DNA of 64,000 nucleotides from Verticillium longisporum (GCA_019188255.1 JAETXT010000009.1:1860001-1924000), one strand, 5' to 3'; shown: positions 48,731-61,806, counted from the first letter of the stretch. Program-made: numbers and translations. Notes: generated from the letters alone by a model not told the origin.

Positions 48731-51700
48731 ATGTCGATACGTAACAACCCTTTTGCAAGAATGGCCTCGGCCTCAGCCTCACCTTCGTCAGGACCAGGCG
48801 ACAGTCGGCCAAAGTCCACACTTTTCTCTTCACCTTCGCCGCTTTCCAATGTCTCAACACCGACGGGCCATGCGCGCACACAATCACATACATCCTTCAA
48901 CCCCCCCTTGGCACCAGCGGGCGGGTCGCATCGGCATTCACGGAGTGACTCGCGGAACGGCACGCCTCTGTCCAACACCTTTGCGCCGTCGTTCATCAAG
49001 ACGGAAGAAATGCAGCGCGGTACCGGGGCCGACGCAGTAAAAGGCATTGAGGGCGAGAATGACTTCTCTGGCAAACGCTATGTATGGCTTAAGGACCCGC
49101 AGACAGCATTCGTCAAAGGTTGGGTTGTAGAAGAACTGGGCAAGAACACACTTTTGGTCCAATGTGACGATGGGACAGTGAGTGAACCGAGTGCTCACAA
49201 CCGCGGAGATGCTAATGCACGTCGCAGCAACGCGAGGTCGACGCCGACAGCGTCGACAAGGTCAACCCTGCCAAGTTCGACAAGGCAAACGATATGGCTG
49301 AATTAACACACCTGAATGAAGCATCGGTCGTTCACAACCTTCAAATGCGATACCAAGCCGACCTGATATACACATACTCTGGCCTCTTCCTCGTCACCGT
49401 CAATCCCTACTGTCCACTACCAATCTATACCAACGAGTACATCAGTATGTACAAAGGCAGGAGCCGCGAGGATACGAAACCCCACATCTATGCCATGGCC
49501 GACCAGGCTTTCCGGAACCTTGTAGACGAAGGCGAAAATCAAAGCATCCTGGTGACGGGAGAGTCAGGCGCTGGAAAAACCGAAAACACCAAAAAGGTCA
49601 TCCAGTATCTCGCCGCCGTTGCGCACTCAGAGTCTCCGGTCAAGGCTCGATCTCAGCAGTCCAACCTCTCTCAGCAGGTCCTTCGGGCGAACCCAGTCCT
49701 CCAAGCATTCGGCAACGCGCACACAGTCCGAAACAACAATTCTTCTCGTTTTGGCAAATTCATCAGAATTGAGTTCAATCGCAATGGCTCGATCGCTGGC
49801 GCGTTCATTGACTGGTATCTCCTCGAGAAGTCACGAGTTGTCGGAATCAACTCACATGAGCGCAACTATCATATTTTCTACCAGCTCTTAAAAGGCTCCG
49901 ATCGAGCCATGAAGCAAGATTTTCTTCTGGACGGGCTGGACGTTGAGGATTTTGCGTATACTCGGAATGGCCACGATACAATCACCGGAGTCTCGGACCG
50001 TGCCGAGTGGGAGTCGCTCATAGAGGCATTCGACGTTATGAACTTTTCCGACAAAGATCAGTCCGCTATTCTTCGTACTATTGCTGCTATCCTGCACCTC
50101 GGAAACATCTCGGTTGTCAAGGAAAGCCGTGCCGCTGATCAAGCAAGGCTGGCCCCCGATGCCAAGGAGCAAGCCGCGAAGGTCTGCAAGTTGCTCGGAG
50201 TTCCCCTGGAACCATTCCTCAAGGGCCTCCTTCACCCAAGAGTCAAGGCTGGTCGGGAATGGGTTGAGAAGGTGCAAACACCCGAACAAGTTCGGCTTAG
50301 TCTTGATGCTCTCGCCAAAGGTATCTACGAACGCGGCTTTGGTGACTTGGTCACTCGCATCAACCAACAGCTCGACAGAACCGGCATGGGCCTCGACGAC
50401 TCGCACTTTATCGGCGTGTTGGATATCGCTGGTTTCGAAATCTTTGACGACAACAGCTTCGAGCAACTGTGCATCAACTACACAAACGAGAAGCTGCAGC
50501 AATTCTTCAACCATCACATGTTCGTGCTCGAGCAAGAGGAGTACGCTCGCGAACAGATCGAGTGGCAGTTCATCGACTTCGGACGTGATCTACAGCCTAC
50601 GATTGACCTCATTGAGGTTTCGAATCCCATCGGCATCTTCTCGTGTCTCGATGAAGACTGTGTCATGCCTAAAGCCACCGATAAATCCTTCACGGAGAAA
50701 CTCAACTCGTTGTGGGACAAGAAGTCAAACAAGTACAGATCCTCCCGACTCGGCCAGGGCTTCGTGCTCACACATTACGCCGCCGAGGTTGAGTACTCAA
50801 CACAGGGCTGGCTGGAGAAGAACAAGGATCCATTGAACGATAACATCACACGGCTGCTTTCAGAATCCACCGACAAGCACGTAGCCAACCTCTTCGCTGA
50901 TTGCGCTGATACAGACAACGATGCCACTGGTGGTCGGAGCCGCGTCAAGAGAGGTCTGTTCCGCACCGTCGCCCAGCGACACAAGGAGCAGCTGCACAAC
51001 CTGATGACCCAGCTCCATTCAACGCATCCCCATTTCGTTCGGTGTATTCTGCCTAACCACAAAAAGAAGCCGAAGCAATTCAACGGGCCCTTGGTGCTGG
51101 ACCAATTGCGATGCAATGGTGTTCTGGAGGGCATCCGCATCGCGCGAACTGGTTTCCCGAACCGTCTCCCCTTCGCAGAATTTCGCCAGCGGTACGAGGT
51201 GCTCTGCCGAGATATGCCACATGGGTACCTCGAGGGCCAGGCTGCCGCTGCCTTGATGTTGGACAAGCTTTCACTGGACAAGACACTTTACCGCGTAGGC
51301 CTTACGAAGGTCTTCTTCCGTGCTGGTGTTCTTGCTGAGTTGGAAGAGCAGCGTGATGCACTGATCACCGACATCATGGCAAGGTTTCAGTCTGTGGCTC
51401 GAGGTTACATTCAGCGCCGTATTGCCTTCAAGCGACTATTCCGGACTGAAGCCACGCGAATTGTGCAAAGAAACTTCCATGTTTATCTCGACTTAGTAGA
51501 TAGTCCCTGGTGGCAGCTCCTCGTCAAGATGAAGCCGCTTCTCGGGGCAACTCGGAGCTCCACTGAGGTGAAGAAGAAAGACGCAATGATTCGACAACTC
51601 CACGATAAAATCCAACAAGAAGCCTCAGACCGCCAGAGGCTGGAAGATGAGAGAAGAAACGTCCATACCGAGATGCTTCGTGTTCAGAAAACACTTGAGA

Positions 51701-54700
51701 GCGAGAGAGCTCTAGCTCTTGATAAAGAGGAGATATTCAAACGCCTGCAACTGCGCGAAGCCGAACTTGAGGAGAAGCTCGCAGGCGCTATCGACGACCA
51801 AGAGCGCCTTGAGGATCAACTGGACGATCTGCTCGCTGCCAAGAAACTAGCTGAGCAGGAAGTCGAAAAATATCGATCACAGCTCGAGCAGGCTGCCTCG
51901 CTCATTGCTCGTCTTGAGGACGAAAAGGCACACCTCTCCAGGCGCACTATCGAGCTTGAAGCATCCATCGAGGAAACTTCCCACAAGCAATCGGAAAGGA
52001 GTGAGCAAGAAGCAGCCTTGGAAGATGAAATCAAGATGCTGCAAAGTCAGCTCGCACTCAAGGATAGGAAAGCTCGGGACCTGGAGGGCAAACTGCTCCA
52101 GGTTGACCAGGACCTGGGCGTCAAGCTTATGTCGACGCAGAAGGACTTGCAATCAGCCAAATCCAAAGAATCGCAGCTCCTTCACGAGAACCGGAACATA
52201 CAGCAACAGCTCTCCCAACTCTCCAAAACCTCGACCGATTACGAGGACCTTGTTCGTAAGAAGGAAAGTGAACTGACTTTCATCCGGAGCGAGAATAAGA
52301 AATATGAACTGGAGCGACGTTCGTTCGAAGAGCAGAAGAAGGCAATGGCTGCAGACAAGGAAAAGATATCCTCTAGGCTACACGATGTTCAAGCCGAAAT
52401 CACGGCTATGAAAACGCAGAAGTTGCAACTCGAACGAGAAGCCGAAGACGCCAAGAAGCTACTTGAGGCACGCCTTTCTGAAGATGCGCAGGCCGATGAA
52501 AACCGCCAAGTTCTCGAATCTCAGATCAAGGATCTCAAGGACCAGCTGTATGCTGTTCAGGTGGAGCTGAGTCGGGAACGACAGTCTCGTGACGACGTTC
52601 TGCTGCTCAGCGACCACAAGTACAACGCGCTCAAGGAAGAATTCGACGGCTTGAACGAGTCCAAGATCATCATCGAAAAAGAGCTCTATGTTCAACAAGA
52701 TACGTTGCGCAGGACCATGGAGGCTCGTGCGACGGCGGAATCAGAGCGAGATGAGGCTCGGCAGGAAATCAGACGTCTCCGAGTGGCCAAGACGCAAGCG
52801 GAGGAGGCACGTATCCAGGCCGAGGTGGCTGGAGAGCGAGCCGCGTCGCGCGTCGCTCGGGAACGTGAGGAGAGTCTCCGCGGGGACTTGACTGCTGCCC
52901 AGGAACGTCTGACTTGGTTTGAGGAAGAGTGTGCAAAGCTCAATCACCAGGTCGAAGATCTCAACAAGCTCATCTTGTCGTCAGGAGAGTTCGGTCTCAA
53001 GAATGACCAGGCTAAAGAAAGACTCGAGCGTGAGCTCACCACGGTCAGAAGCCGACTAACAGCATCCGAAAACGACAACAGGGCTTTACTCAACAAGCTG
53101 CAACAGAAGGGTCTTGAAATCGCACGCTCCACGTCAAGGGCCAGCGACGCTTCCCGTGGGCAGGTTCTTTCTTTGCAGCGTGAGAAAGCCCGCATTGAGG
53201 AGCAGAACGTGAAGCTCAACAAGCAACTCGGCGACGCACAACTCAAGATCGCTGGCCTGGAAAAGAAGGCAGAAAAGTTGCAGCTCAACGTGGAGGATCT
53301 CAACCATGAAGTTGCTAGGGAGACCAAACAGTCACGCAATGCCGAGAAGCTACGTCAACCTCAGCTGCTCAACTCGCCGAGGTGAACCGGGCTCTGGATT
53401 CGGAGAAACAGCTCCGTGGCCAAGCTCAAAGCACAGTCCGGACGCTGCAATCGACTTTGGACTCTAGAGAGAAGGAGCTGGAGGAGCTGCGTACTCAAAT
53501 GTTGCAAATCCTCAAGACCGTGGAGCCTGATGCCATGCCTCCCATGCAGGATGACAGCACTCAAGACCGGAATATTGCGCGAAACTTTGACCTTGTCCGC
53601 AAGGTGGAGGATTTGCAGCAAAATCTTCGCGTACAGGCTACAGCAAGGGCCAATGCGGAATCGCAGCTTGCCGATCTACGCGCAGCACGGTCTGAATCGC
53701 CCATGCGGCCGAAGCTCGAGGAGATCCATCCTAATGAGGCTCCCTTCACCGGTTCGCCAACGCAAAGGCGGTCAAAGGCACACGCGCGAAAGATCTCCAA
53801 CACCTCGACTCCCACTCGTCGGCACGCGCCCATTGATAATGAAGGTTTCGATTCGGCTCGCTCGGACCGCACTGCAGATCTCTTGAGCTTCAACAACCGT
53901 ATGGATCTCAAGACTGAGGTCGAGGAGCTCCAAAACCAGCTACAGTTGGCTCATATGCAGAACCGTCATCTTCAGAGCCAAGTGGACCGCAGCACCCCGT
54001 TCCAGAGACGTACTCTGACGAGAGCCCTTCCATGCGTCGCATGCAGAAGCTGGAACAGGCCAACTCTCGACTCCATGGTATGCTCGACGACTCGACTGCC
54101 AAGGTCTCTGCTCTCGAAAAGAGCATCCGCAGCGGAGAACTTTCGCTGCGCGACATCCAGACCCGCTCACACGAGGAGATTCTTGATGTGCTCAACAGCC
54201 AAGAGGATTCACGGAGGTCTCTGCTGCATAGCCACAAGAACGCTGTTTCGGAGCTCACCGAGGTGAAGACCTACTTTGAGAAGATGCGTCACGAGCGAGC
54301 CCGCCTTGAAGTCGAACTACGCGACTCCAAGTCGGACCTGCAAGAAATGACCGTGGCCAGAGAGCAAGAGGCCGCCAGCCGCAGCCAGTTGCTGGAAGAG
54401 TTCTCTGATCTTCAGATTCGCCTAGATACCGAGACTTCGAAGCTGGCAGATCTATCGTCAAGCCTCAACCTCTACAAGGGCCGCTCTGACGAGTACTTCA
54501 GCAAGCTGGAGCAGGCAGAGATTGCTGTGCTCAAAGCCAGCCGGGCTGAGCAGTTCGCGAAGGCCCAGGCTCGAGAGGCAGAAGAGACATGCGCGGAAGC
54601 GATGGCGGAACGCAAGAAGATGGATGGCATCATTGAGGACCTCCAGCGCCAGAGCCAAAGACTCGAGGAGAAGGTGGAGGATGTGTCGACTGATCTCGAT

Positions 54701-56048
54701 GCCGCAATGCAAGCCAAGAAGAGACTGCAACACGAGCTTGAAGACTACCGGAACCAGAGAGCCAACGAAATCGAGGACAAGGAATCAAGCCTGGAACAGA
54801 CGCGCAAAAAGTACCAGGCCGAGTTTGCGACTCTCACGAAGGAGCTTGACTTAGCTCGCGAAGAGAAGCTATTCAAGCAGGCGGAGATCACTCGCCTTAG
54901 GGAGGAGTTGGATGACCTTCGATCCAAGTGGGATGATGAGGTTCTCAACAGCTCAACTTGGTCAAAGGAGAAGGCGCGACTCGAGTCGACTCTGGCCGAC
55001 GTTGTCTCTTCCCGCGATGAAGCCGTCAACGCCCACGGCGAGGCCCAGAGCAAGGTGGTGTCACTCCTCTCGCAAGTCCGGACACTTCGCACGTCTGTCG
55101 ACGATGTGACCTCGGAGCGGGACCTGCTCATCCGAGAGAAACGCAGTCTTGAGGCACGTTTCGCGGAGGCTAAGGCTGGCCTTGAGGATCTCGCCAAGGG
55201 TGATAGCCCGTCACTCCGGGATGCGGCCAACGCTGACAAGGAGATTTTGGATCTCAAGTCAAGCTTGGCGCAAAAGGAAGATATCACAGCTGCAGCGATT
55301 GAGAAGATGAGGCGCGCTGAGTCGCTTGCCGCTGAGATGCAGAAGGAGGCCATGGTCGAGCGTGAGACCAGCGCCCAGCTGCAGAAGGCCAAGGCAGCCC
55401 TGGAGAAGTCACTCAACGAGGTGCAGATCAAAGTCGTTGACCTGGAGACCAAGGGGTACTCCAGCGCCAGCAACGACATCAAATTCTTGCACAAACGTAT
55501 CCAAGAGGTAAGTGCAGTGTTTCCAAAGAGATTTTACAACGATGCAGGACACTGACCGGAGTTTGCTGCAACAGCTGGAATCGCAACTCGAAGACCAGGA
55601 AACGGAGAGGTCCAAGTCGCAACGATCGGTGCGTAACGTTGACCGTATCGTCAAGGACTTGCAAAGCCAGATCGACCGCAAGGACAAGCAAAACTCGCAA
55701 CTGTCAGACGATGTTTCGCGGATGCGTGACAAGGTCGACAAGCTGCTGCAGACCATTGAGGAGTTGCAGTCGGCTGAGTCTGCGATCGAACTGGCGGCTC
55801 GCCGGGCGGAACGCGAGCTTCGCGAGGAGAAGGAGAGAGCTCTGCGTCTCGAGAGGGAGGCAGAAGGTCTACGGTCGATGAGGATGGAGATGGGGTCCGT
55901 CATGGGCGGTAGCATGCGCACGCGTGCTCCACCCAACATGTGGCGGACGGGCTTTGGTATTGACGATGATAGGAACTCCATGATCGACGTGCCTAAGCGG
56001 AAGAGCAGCATTAGTCGTGCGCCGAGTCTGACCAAGGGGTTCCTGTAG
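48731..56048 (+). CDS. Conventional class II myosin heavy chain, with two frame breaks
   Basis: Actin motor for the contractile ring and septation (relative of S. cerevisiae Myo1 and A. nidulans MyoB). Exons are 48731-49177, 49228-55507 and 55575-56048, about 2400 aa, usual for filamentous fungi. A Ser/Pro-rich extension precedes the SH3-like part (KRYVWLKDPQTAFVKGW). The motor has P-loop GESGAGKT (about 260-267), switch I NNNSSRFGKFI and switch II DIAGFE. IQ-type segments follow at about 860-890 (ARFQSVARGYIQRRIAFKRL), then a coiled-coil rod of about 1400 residues broken by a Ser/Pro-rich segment (about 53690-53850), and a basic tail (VPKRKSSISRAPSLTKGFL). Frame breaks lie near 53345-53355 and at the C run 53995-53998; each needs one extra base, and coiled coil continues directly after each. 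As written, translation stops at 53385. Confidence 0.92.
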
Positions 56049-56642
56049 GAAGATGAGGGGTGGTGAACGGAGCACATAGCTGTATGACTGGAAGGGAGGG
56101 ACAAGGTGTTGTTTAATGGTCCACCGGCGTTTTGGGGGCTTGCATTCGAGGCCTGGTCAGATTCACGCAGGGAAGCAACCCTGCTGAGGTCCATGAACTG
56201 GTTGACGTGGGCGGGAACTGGGATCGGACATGGAGGCAGGACGGCGTATTGAGGCCTGAAGACGAACACGGGTTTGGGCCTCGGTTTAGCCATGGCGGCT
56301 GCTTGGTTGCACCGTCTGTTTTTATTTTTCGCAACGCATGATCATTCAGGATAATGAGAGCATTGAACTACGTGCCTTTCGACGGGATGTGTTGATGATT
56401 CGCTGGCTCGCCGTTACACTATGGGATGCCGGCAGCCGCCCGGTTCGTGTGGTGGAGGATCCGGCTGCCTGCCTCGCAAGACCGAGCGAGGTGAGGGGCA
56501 AGCAGCCATGTCGCCGTTTGTCTAGATTGCCACGAGGTCTTCATCTCCTCTTGATGCTATGCATGTTTTCCCTTGATGCTATGCATGTTTTCCGTCCGCG
56601 TGAACTCTCCATCTTCATCCTCGAGCCCCGCGCAACACCAAG
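56049..56642. other. Intergenic region between myosin and RS-rich gene
   Basis: 0.6 kb, same-strand neighbours. It holds the myosin 3' UTR and the next promoter, with a perfect 22-bp tandem duplication at 56550-56593. Confidence 0.5.
56550..56593. repeat. Perfect 22-bp tandem duplication
   Basis: Two identical copies of the unit beginning CTTGATGCTATGCATG and ending TTTTCC lie 49 bases before the next start codon. Each copy contains the palindrome ATGCAT. Confidence 0.95.
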
Positions 56643-57727
56643 ATGCCAACCATGACCGAGTCTGACATTCGCCGCATCGTCGCCGAGACAATAGCCTCCC
56701 TCCAGCAGCCGGCGCCGCCTCGACACGTCTCGCACCAGCCGATATCTCGCCGCAGCCACGACAGGCCCGGGTCCGGCTACGGGCATGACCAAGACGGCAT
56801 CGTGACGGTCGACTCGGACTCGGAAACTTCGAGCTCGGACTCGGCCTGTTCGAGCTCCTCCTCCTGCTGCTGCTGCTGCTGCTGCTCTTCGTCTGACGAC
56901 GAGGACGGGTCGAGCTGTGGCGCAGATGACGATGCGTGCTGCGGGTATGAACGCGGAAGAAGGAGGAGGTTCGGCAAGATGCCGGCGACGGGGGGCAGGA
57001 GGGACAGGGGTATTTTTGAGTGTTCGCCTGCGCTCAGGAGGGGGGATTGGGGTGGGCGGGTTGAGGGCGTTGTGCGGTATCCGGGCGAGGTGAGTTTTGC
57101 TTTTTTGCTGCTCAGTCGAATGCTGTCCTTGGGGTAAATGGGCTGGAAGGGTCAAGAGCTGACTTGGGTATGGAACAGCGCGATCCCAGTAGATGGGGGG
57201 TTCTGCTCTCCAGGGGAGCTGATCGGTCTATTCGCACGGCTCGCGATGATGGGAGAGCAGAGAGGCCCACTGCCTCATGCTGCCGCCACGGAGGGGATAG
57301 AGAACGGACGGGGAGGGAGAGGACGAGGGAGAGGCCCAACAGATCTCGGACAGGCGGCCACGGAAACAGGAGCAGCATCGAGGATGGTCGCGAACATGTG
57401 CTCAAAGGCATGCGACTGACAAGCAGGGTTACGGAGACGGTGACGAGGCAGGCTCCCGCGAGAGAAGTCCTGGTCGCTTCAAGGCGCGGCCAATTCAGGG
57501 ATGCATCACCAGGTCGGTGGCATAGGGGTGCATCACCTGATCGGTGGCCTAGGGAAGGTTCTGTTGAGCGGTTGCGTCCAGTATCGACATCACCGCGCGA
57601 GGAGGAGCCACCAAGAGCAGCGCCACGGTCGAGATCAAGGGTGCGCTGGGCGGATTTAGAGCCTGCAAGAGAAGAAAGCAGACTCCAGGGCAGAAGGCCG
57701 GCCGGCGACGATCGGGGTCGGGATTAG
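56643..57727 (+). CDS. Arg/Ser-rich protein with poly-Ser/poly-Cys run, unknown function
   Basis: Exons 56643-57089 and 57179-57727 join in phase 0 across an 89-bp intron (GTGAGT...ACAG) to 331 aa. The N-terminus (MTESDIRRIVAETIASLQQ) is a plausible short amphipathic helix. A Ser/Asp tract and then seven consecutive Cys between Ser runs follow (about residues 63-85), encoded by a CTG/TGC trinucleotide run and followed by an acidic patch. The second exon is Arg-rich with RS/RER/RD dipeptides and a duplicated SPGRWHRG / SPDRWPRE unit. It ends in a basic region (RSRSRVRWADLEPAREESR). Composition suggests an RNA-associated disordered protein, but that is inference. No domain is recognised. It lies tail-to-tail with annexin, with only 191 bases between the stops. 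Confidence 0.6.
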
Positions 57728-57918
57728 CTGCATTCGTTCTTATCTCTGCCGCCCTTGATCCAGCAGGGGGTTAGATGCCTGTAATAATGCTCCGGCATGG
57801 CCGGCTTAATCTGACTTTCTGACTTTCAAGAGATTTTGCAACCCACCATTACGACATGCCCAGTCCTTCATTTCACCGTCAAATCGCCTTTCTGCTTTCT
57901 ATCCTCCGTCAAGCACTC

Positions 57919-60168
57919 TCACCGTACCTGAACCCTCTCTACTCTCTTCACATCATTCGGCATGCGATAGATGCACAGCTCGTAGCAGAACTGGCCCCAG
58001 TCGCCGCTTGTTGCCTCCCGGACCGCCTCTTGCAGGTCAACGCGGTAGCGCTCACGGTACGCCCGCTTGATGGCCTCCATGTGCGCATGGTCCCAGTGGT
58101 AACGTACCAAGCGTGAGATGAGCAGGTCTTTGCGCAAGCCGTCACGCTTCGAGGCTGTCAGTGCGTGGTTCAGCAGCAGCGCATCGCGAACAGGCTTGTT
58201 GATGACGCCGTTCAGAATGTGCGCCAAGAGTTCGCCCTGAAATTCTGCAGTCAGCATGGCCGCAATAACACACGACATCATCCACCCTTGGGGGTCACAA
58301 CGGAGGACTTACCACAAGGTTTTCGCTCTTCTTCAGCGCGTCTCGCGCAAAGTTGGTGCGGTAGGCACGCTCGTAGGTCTTGAGAACCTCGCGAAGGTGC
58401 TCGTCGCTGCGCTGCACAACAATGCCGATCATGAGGGACTCGCCGCCTTTAACGCTCATGACTGCACGGCGTAAATCGTCGACATCCTGGGCCAAGAGGA
58501 GGAAGTCCAGAGGCTGACGTAGACCGTATTGGACGACGTAGTCCATGCAGCGCTCGTCGAGGACCATGAGAACGGCCTTCTTGAACTTGTCCTCCTTGAG
58601 CTCCGTCTTCATACACTTTGTCAGGCTATTGTCGTACTTCTTATCGCTGAAAGAGTCCTTGATCAGACGGATTTCGTCATTGGAACGACCCATCAAGCTC
58701 TCAATCAGCAACTCCCGCCGCGTCTTGTCGCCCTGATACCAAAAGTTCGCCCAGTAGGCCTCGCTTTCCCAGCGGCCAAGGGCCACAGCATAACACGCCT
58801 TCATCAAGCTCGGGTCAGCGTCCTTGAGGCGTGAGCGGATATGCTTGGCAATGTTGACGCCCTTGCGATCGGCGCCCGTCTTGACAATCGATTTGTACTC
58901 GGTCCTCAGCTCCATAATCTGCTCGTGGCTCAGGCCGGGCAAAATTTCGATCAAAGGGTTCGTGTCGGGCGCGCTATCCTTCTTCGTGCCCTTGAGTGCG
59001 TTGGCCAGGCGAGTCGCGTTATCTTCGGGATCGTCATGGAAACGGGCACGGCGTCTCCGCGTGCCGCGCTCGTCATCCGAGCCAAGGGGCGAGAGGGGCT
59101 CCATCACGTTCGGCCCGGCGTTGGAAGCAAGCAGCAGAGGCGACGGCATTGGCGACATGTCTTGGTAGGTGCCACGGTAGGATTCGAGGAGGGGTGACCC
59201 AGGAGCGGCAGCTAGAGTCATGCCCGCAGCAGGAGCATGGGCGTTGTTGACGGACAGAGAAGACATGCGCTGGTGCGGCGGCTGAGGTGACCTGTCGCGG
59301 CGGCCGCTTCGGCGATCACCGCCGCCAGGCTCGACGGTCAGAACGTTGCTCGACGTGTCGCTCCTGGACTCGCCGTAATACTGCTTCTGCCGTGACGGCC
59401 CAGGAGACGGCGGGGCCTGAGAGTATCTGGTGGCCGGATTGGGGCTTGCGTCTCGACGTCCGTATGGGTCCACGCCGTAGGTCAAGTCGTCCTCATCCTT
59501 GCGCTTCTCATAGCCGCGTTGGCTCTTGTCGTCAACCTGGCCGTACTGGTATTGCGGCGGCTCGGCGTACTTGTATTGACTAGGAGGGGAAGAGGGTCGC
59601 GGCGACGTGGCGCGGGAAGTACGCTGGTCGCGGTCGCGATCATCAGGGCCTGCGCGGCTGCTGGGGCGGGCGTATTTTTGAGGCAGGTACTTGAGCTTGT
59701 CGTCGTCAATGGGTCGTGAATCCCTGCTGTCCCTGGGCTCAGCCGTGCGGATGCGAGGCTCCTCGGGCCGGTCACGAGGGTTGCGGGCATCGGGATAGTA
59801 GCTGCCAGGACCACCAGCTGCTGCGGGTGAGACGGGGCGGCCATAGCCGGGGACGCTGGTGCGCGGTTGTCGTAGCCGTACATGGAGCGGCTCCCGGGGA
59901 AGAGGCTCTCGTCTTCAGGGTAGGGGATGCCGCCAGCGGAAGAGACACCAGGTGCGCCTGGAAAGGCACCGGGAGGATCGGGCGCTGCTTGGTCGGCGCG
60001 CCGCGCGAGCGCATATCGGTCGCGCTCGTCGAGATCGTCCTCGGGGTACGCGTAGCTCGGCTCGCGTGCCTCCATTACGTGCGGCACGGCCGGGCTGCGA
60101 CTGCGCTCTCGACGGCCCGGTGAACGGGAGCGAGTCCGTCTCCCGCGATCGTCGACCTGGAGAGACAT
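57919..60168 (-). CDS. Fungal annexin with long disordered N-terminus, one frame break
   Basis: Calcium- or lipid-dependent membrane-binding protein of the annexin superfamily (fungal C/XIV-like). Exons 58313-60168 and 57919-58236 join in phase 0 across a 76-bp intron, about 724 aa. The first 380 or so residues are Arg/Ser/Pro/Tyr-rich and disordered (RSRSPGRRERSRSP; QYKYAEPPQYQYGQ). The C-terminal half has annexin-repeat helices: LPGLSHEQIMELRTEYKSI, IRSRLKDADPSLMKACYAVA, SLMGRSNDEIRLIKDSFSDK, GLRKDLLISRLVRYHWDHAH and FCYELCIYRM. The start is MSLQVDDRGR. The frame breaks near 59855-59870, before VPGYGRPVSPAAAGGPGSYY; one base appears missing. Everything downstream, including the whole core, is in the shifted frame. 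As written, translation would end in the disordered region and produce no annexin core. Confidence 0.85.
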
Positions 60169-61806
60169 GGCGGTGAAGCAAGTGACAACTGATGGTTCGT
60201 TGTTGCCGAGGAAGCAATTGCCTGGGTCCGGCGCCAATCGTGGTCTCTCTTCGTGAGGACGTCGAAGCGTCAGAGACGATTTGGCGGGGCAATTTCTTGG
60301 GAGCTTTGGCGGAGATGAGGGGCAAGCGTCTCGTGGTACGTGCTGCCAAGGCGTGTGGATTAGCTCGCCACGTTTTGTGACACCTGGTCCGTGGACTATG
60401 ATCGAGGGATGTACTTGGTAGCAGGAGTACTGAATCTCGTCCGGGCACGGGAGAAAGAGACAAGAGGGAATGGGAAGGGAGGAGGGTGAAGAGAAGGAGA
60501 AGAGAATGCGAAACCCGACATGTGCGAGAAAGTGTCAGCTCGAACAATTGCCCCCCTTCAAATCTCAGCCCAGGGCAGGCACATGCAGCAGGAAGGAGCC
60601 AGGAGCTGAGCTAAGGCAGGTAGGTAGGTGCCTTCCGGCCGGCGGCGGCGGCAGCAGTATCCAAGGCAAGGCAAGCCAAAGCAAGAGGATCCCGTCCCAG
60701 GTCAGGAGGCACCTGGTGCTCGGGCAAAGCGCCCTTTGACCCCTCCTCACTCAGCTCCGGCGGGCACGCGGGACAGTCCTCAGGTCCCGAGCACGATCGT
60801 CGGTCCATGGCGCCTGCCGCTAGGAAACAGATCAACACCGCCCACTGGGGCAAGTGACGCTTGGCTCGGTGTCGAAGTGCCACCGGGCCAGGTGCCACCA
60901 AGCAAACAATGGCATTTCGAGACACGGAAGGCGAAAACCTAATCGTGGGGCCTTCAACCGTCCCAACCTCTCGCCCAAAGCGATGACACACGTGTGCAGC
61001 GCTGCATCGCGCATCCCGATGGCGCCAGGTGTCATGGCAGGGCCCTGACCTCTCACCTCACTGCCTCTCTGTTGCTGGCCCGCTTGTTGACCCTATAGGG
61101 CTTCGCGGGACCAGGATCAGCTCTTGAGAGAGGGGGGCTGACCCTCGATTGCCAGCTTGCCAGGGCAGGGAGGGGAGGGAAGGAGGGAGGGAGGGGGAAG
61201 AAGGCCTCCTCATTTCACTGCTTCGCCATCCTCTTCTCTCCCTCGAACCCGAAGTCGGCGTCTGGTCCTTCGCGAACCTCAGAAGCTCGCTTCCTGCGAC
61301 TCGTTGCCAGGTTGACCTCTCAAAGTCAAATAATTCACTTGACTCCTTTGAGCTTTTGAGGCCCGGCCCAGCTCCAACGCGATGCGACGCAGCGCTGGCC
61401 ACGTTGTCGCTATCTATGGTGGACTTCCCACGCGACTCGCGCGACGATTGGGGCCTCATCTTGATCCAGGTCCTCCTAGCAGAGAGCGAAAGTCAAAAAG
61501 GAAAGTCAAAAGAAATTGAGTATAAAGCGTAAAAATAAAAAAATAAAAGTATACCGTCACAGTCGCATCCGCCTGTCAATTGATTATACAATCCCCGCTG
61601 TCCCCCGGCCCCCGCGCCTCCCTTGTTTAATCCCACTCCATCTACGCCGACGCGCTTGCAGACCCGGTAACAGTAGTAGCGGAACAAAAATAGACTGCTG
61701 AAAAAAAAAATAGCCGTGGTTGGATGGTATCGTAAAGAAAAGCCGCCCTAATGAAAGATCGTGTCCCACTAAACACCCCTCGGCTTACACCGTCTCTGTC
61801 GTCTGC
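60169..61806. other. Intergenic region upstream of annexin
   Basis: 1.64 kb between the annexin start and the 3' end of the next minus-strand gene. It should hold the annexin promoter. GGTAGGTAGGT occurs near 60618-60628 and a purine-rich run near 61166-61200. No gene is supported. Confidence 0.5.
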
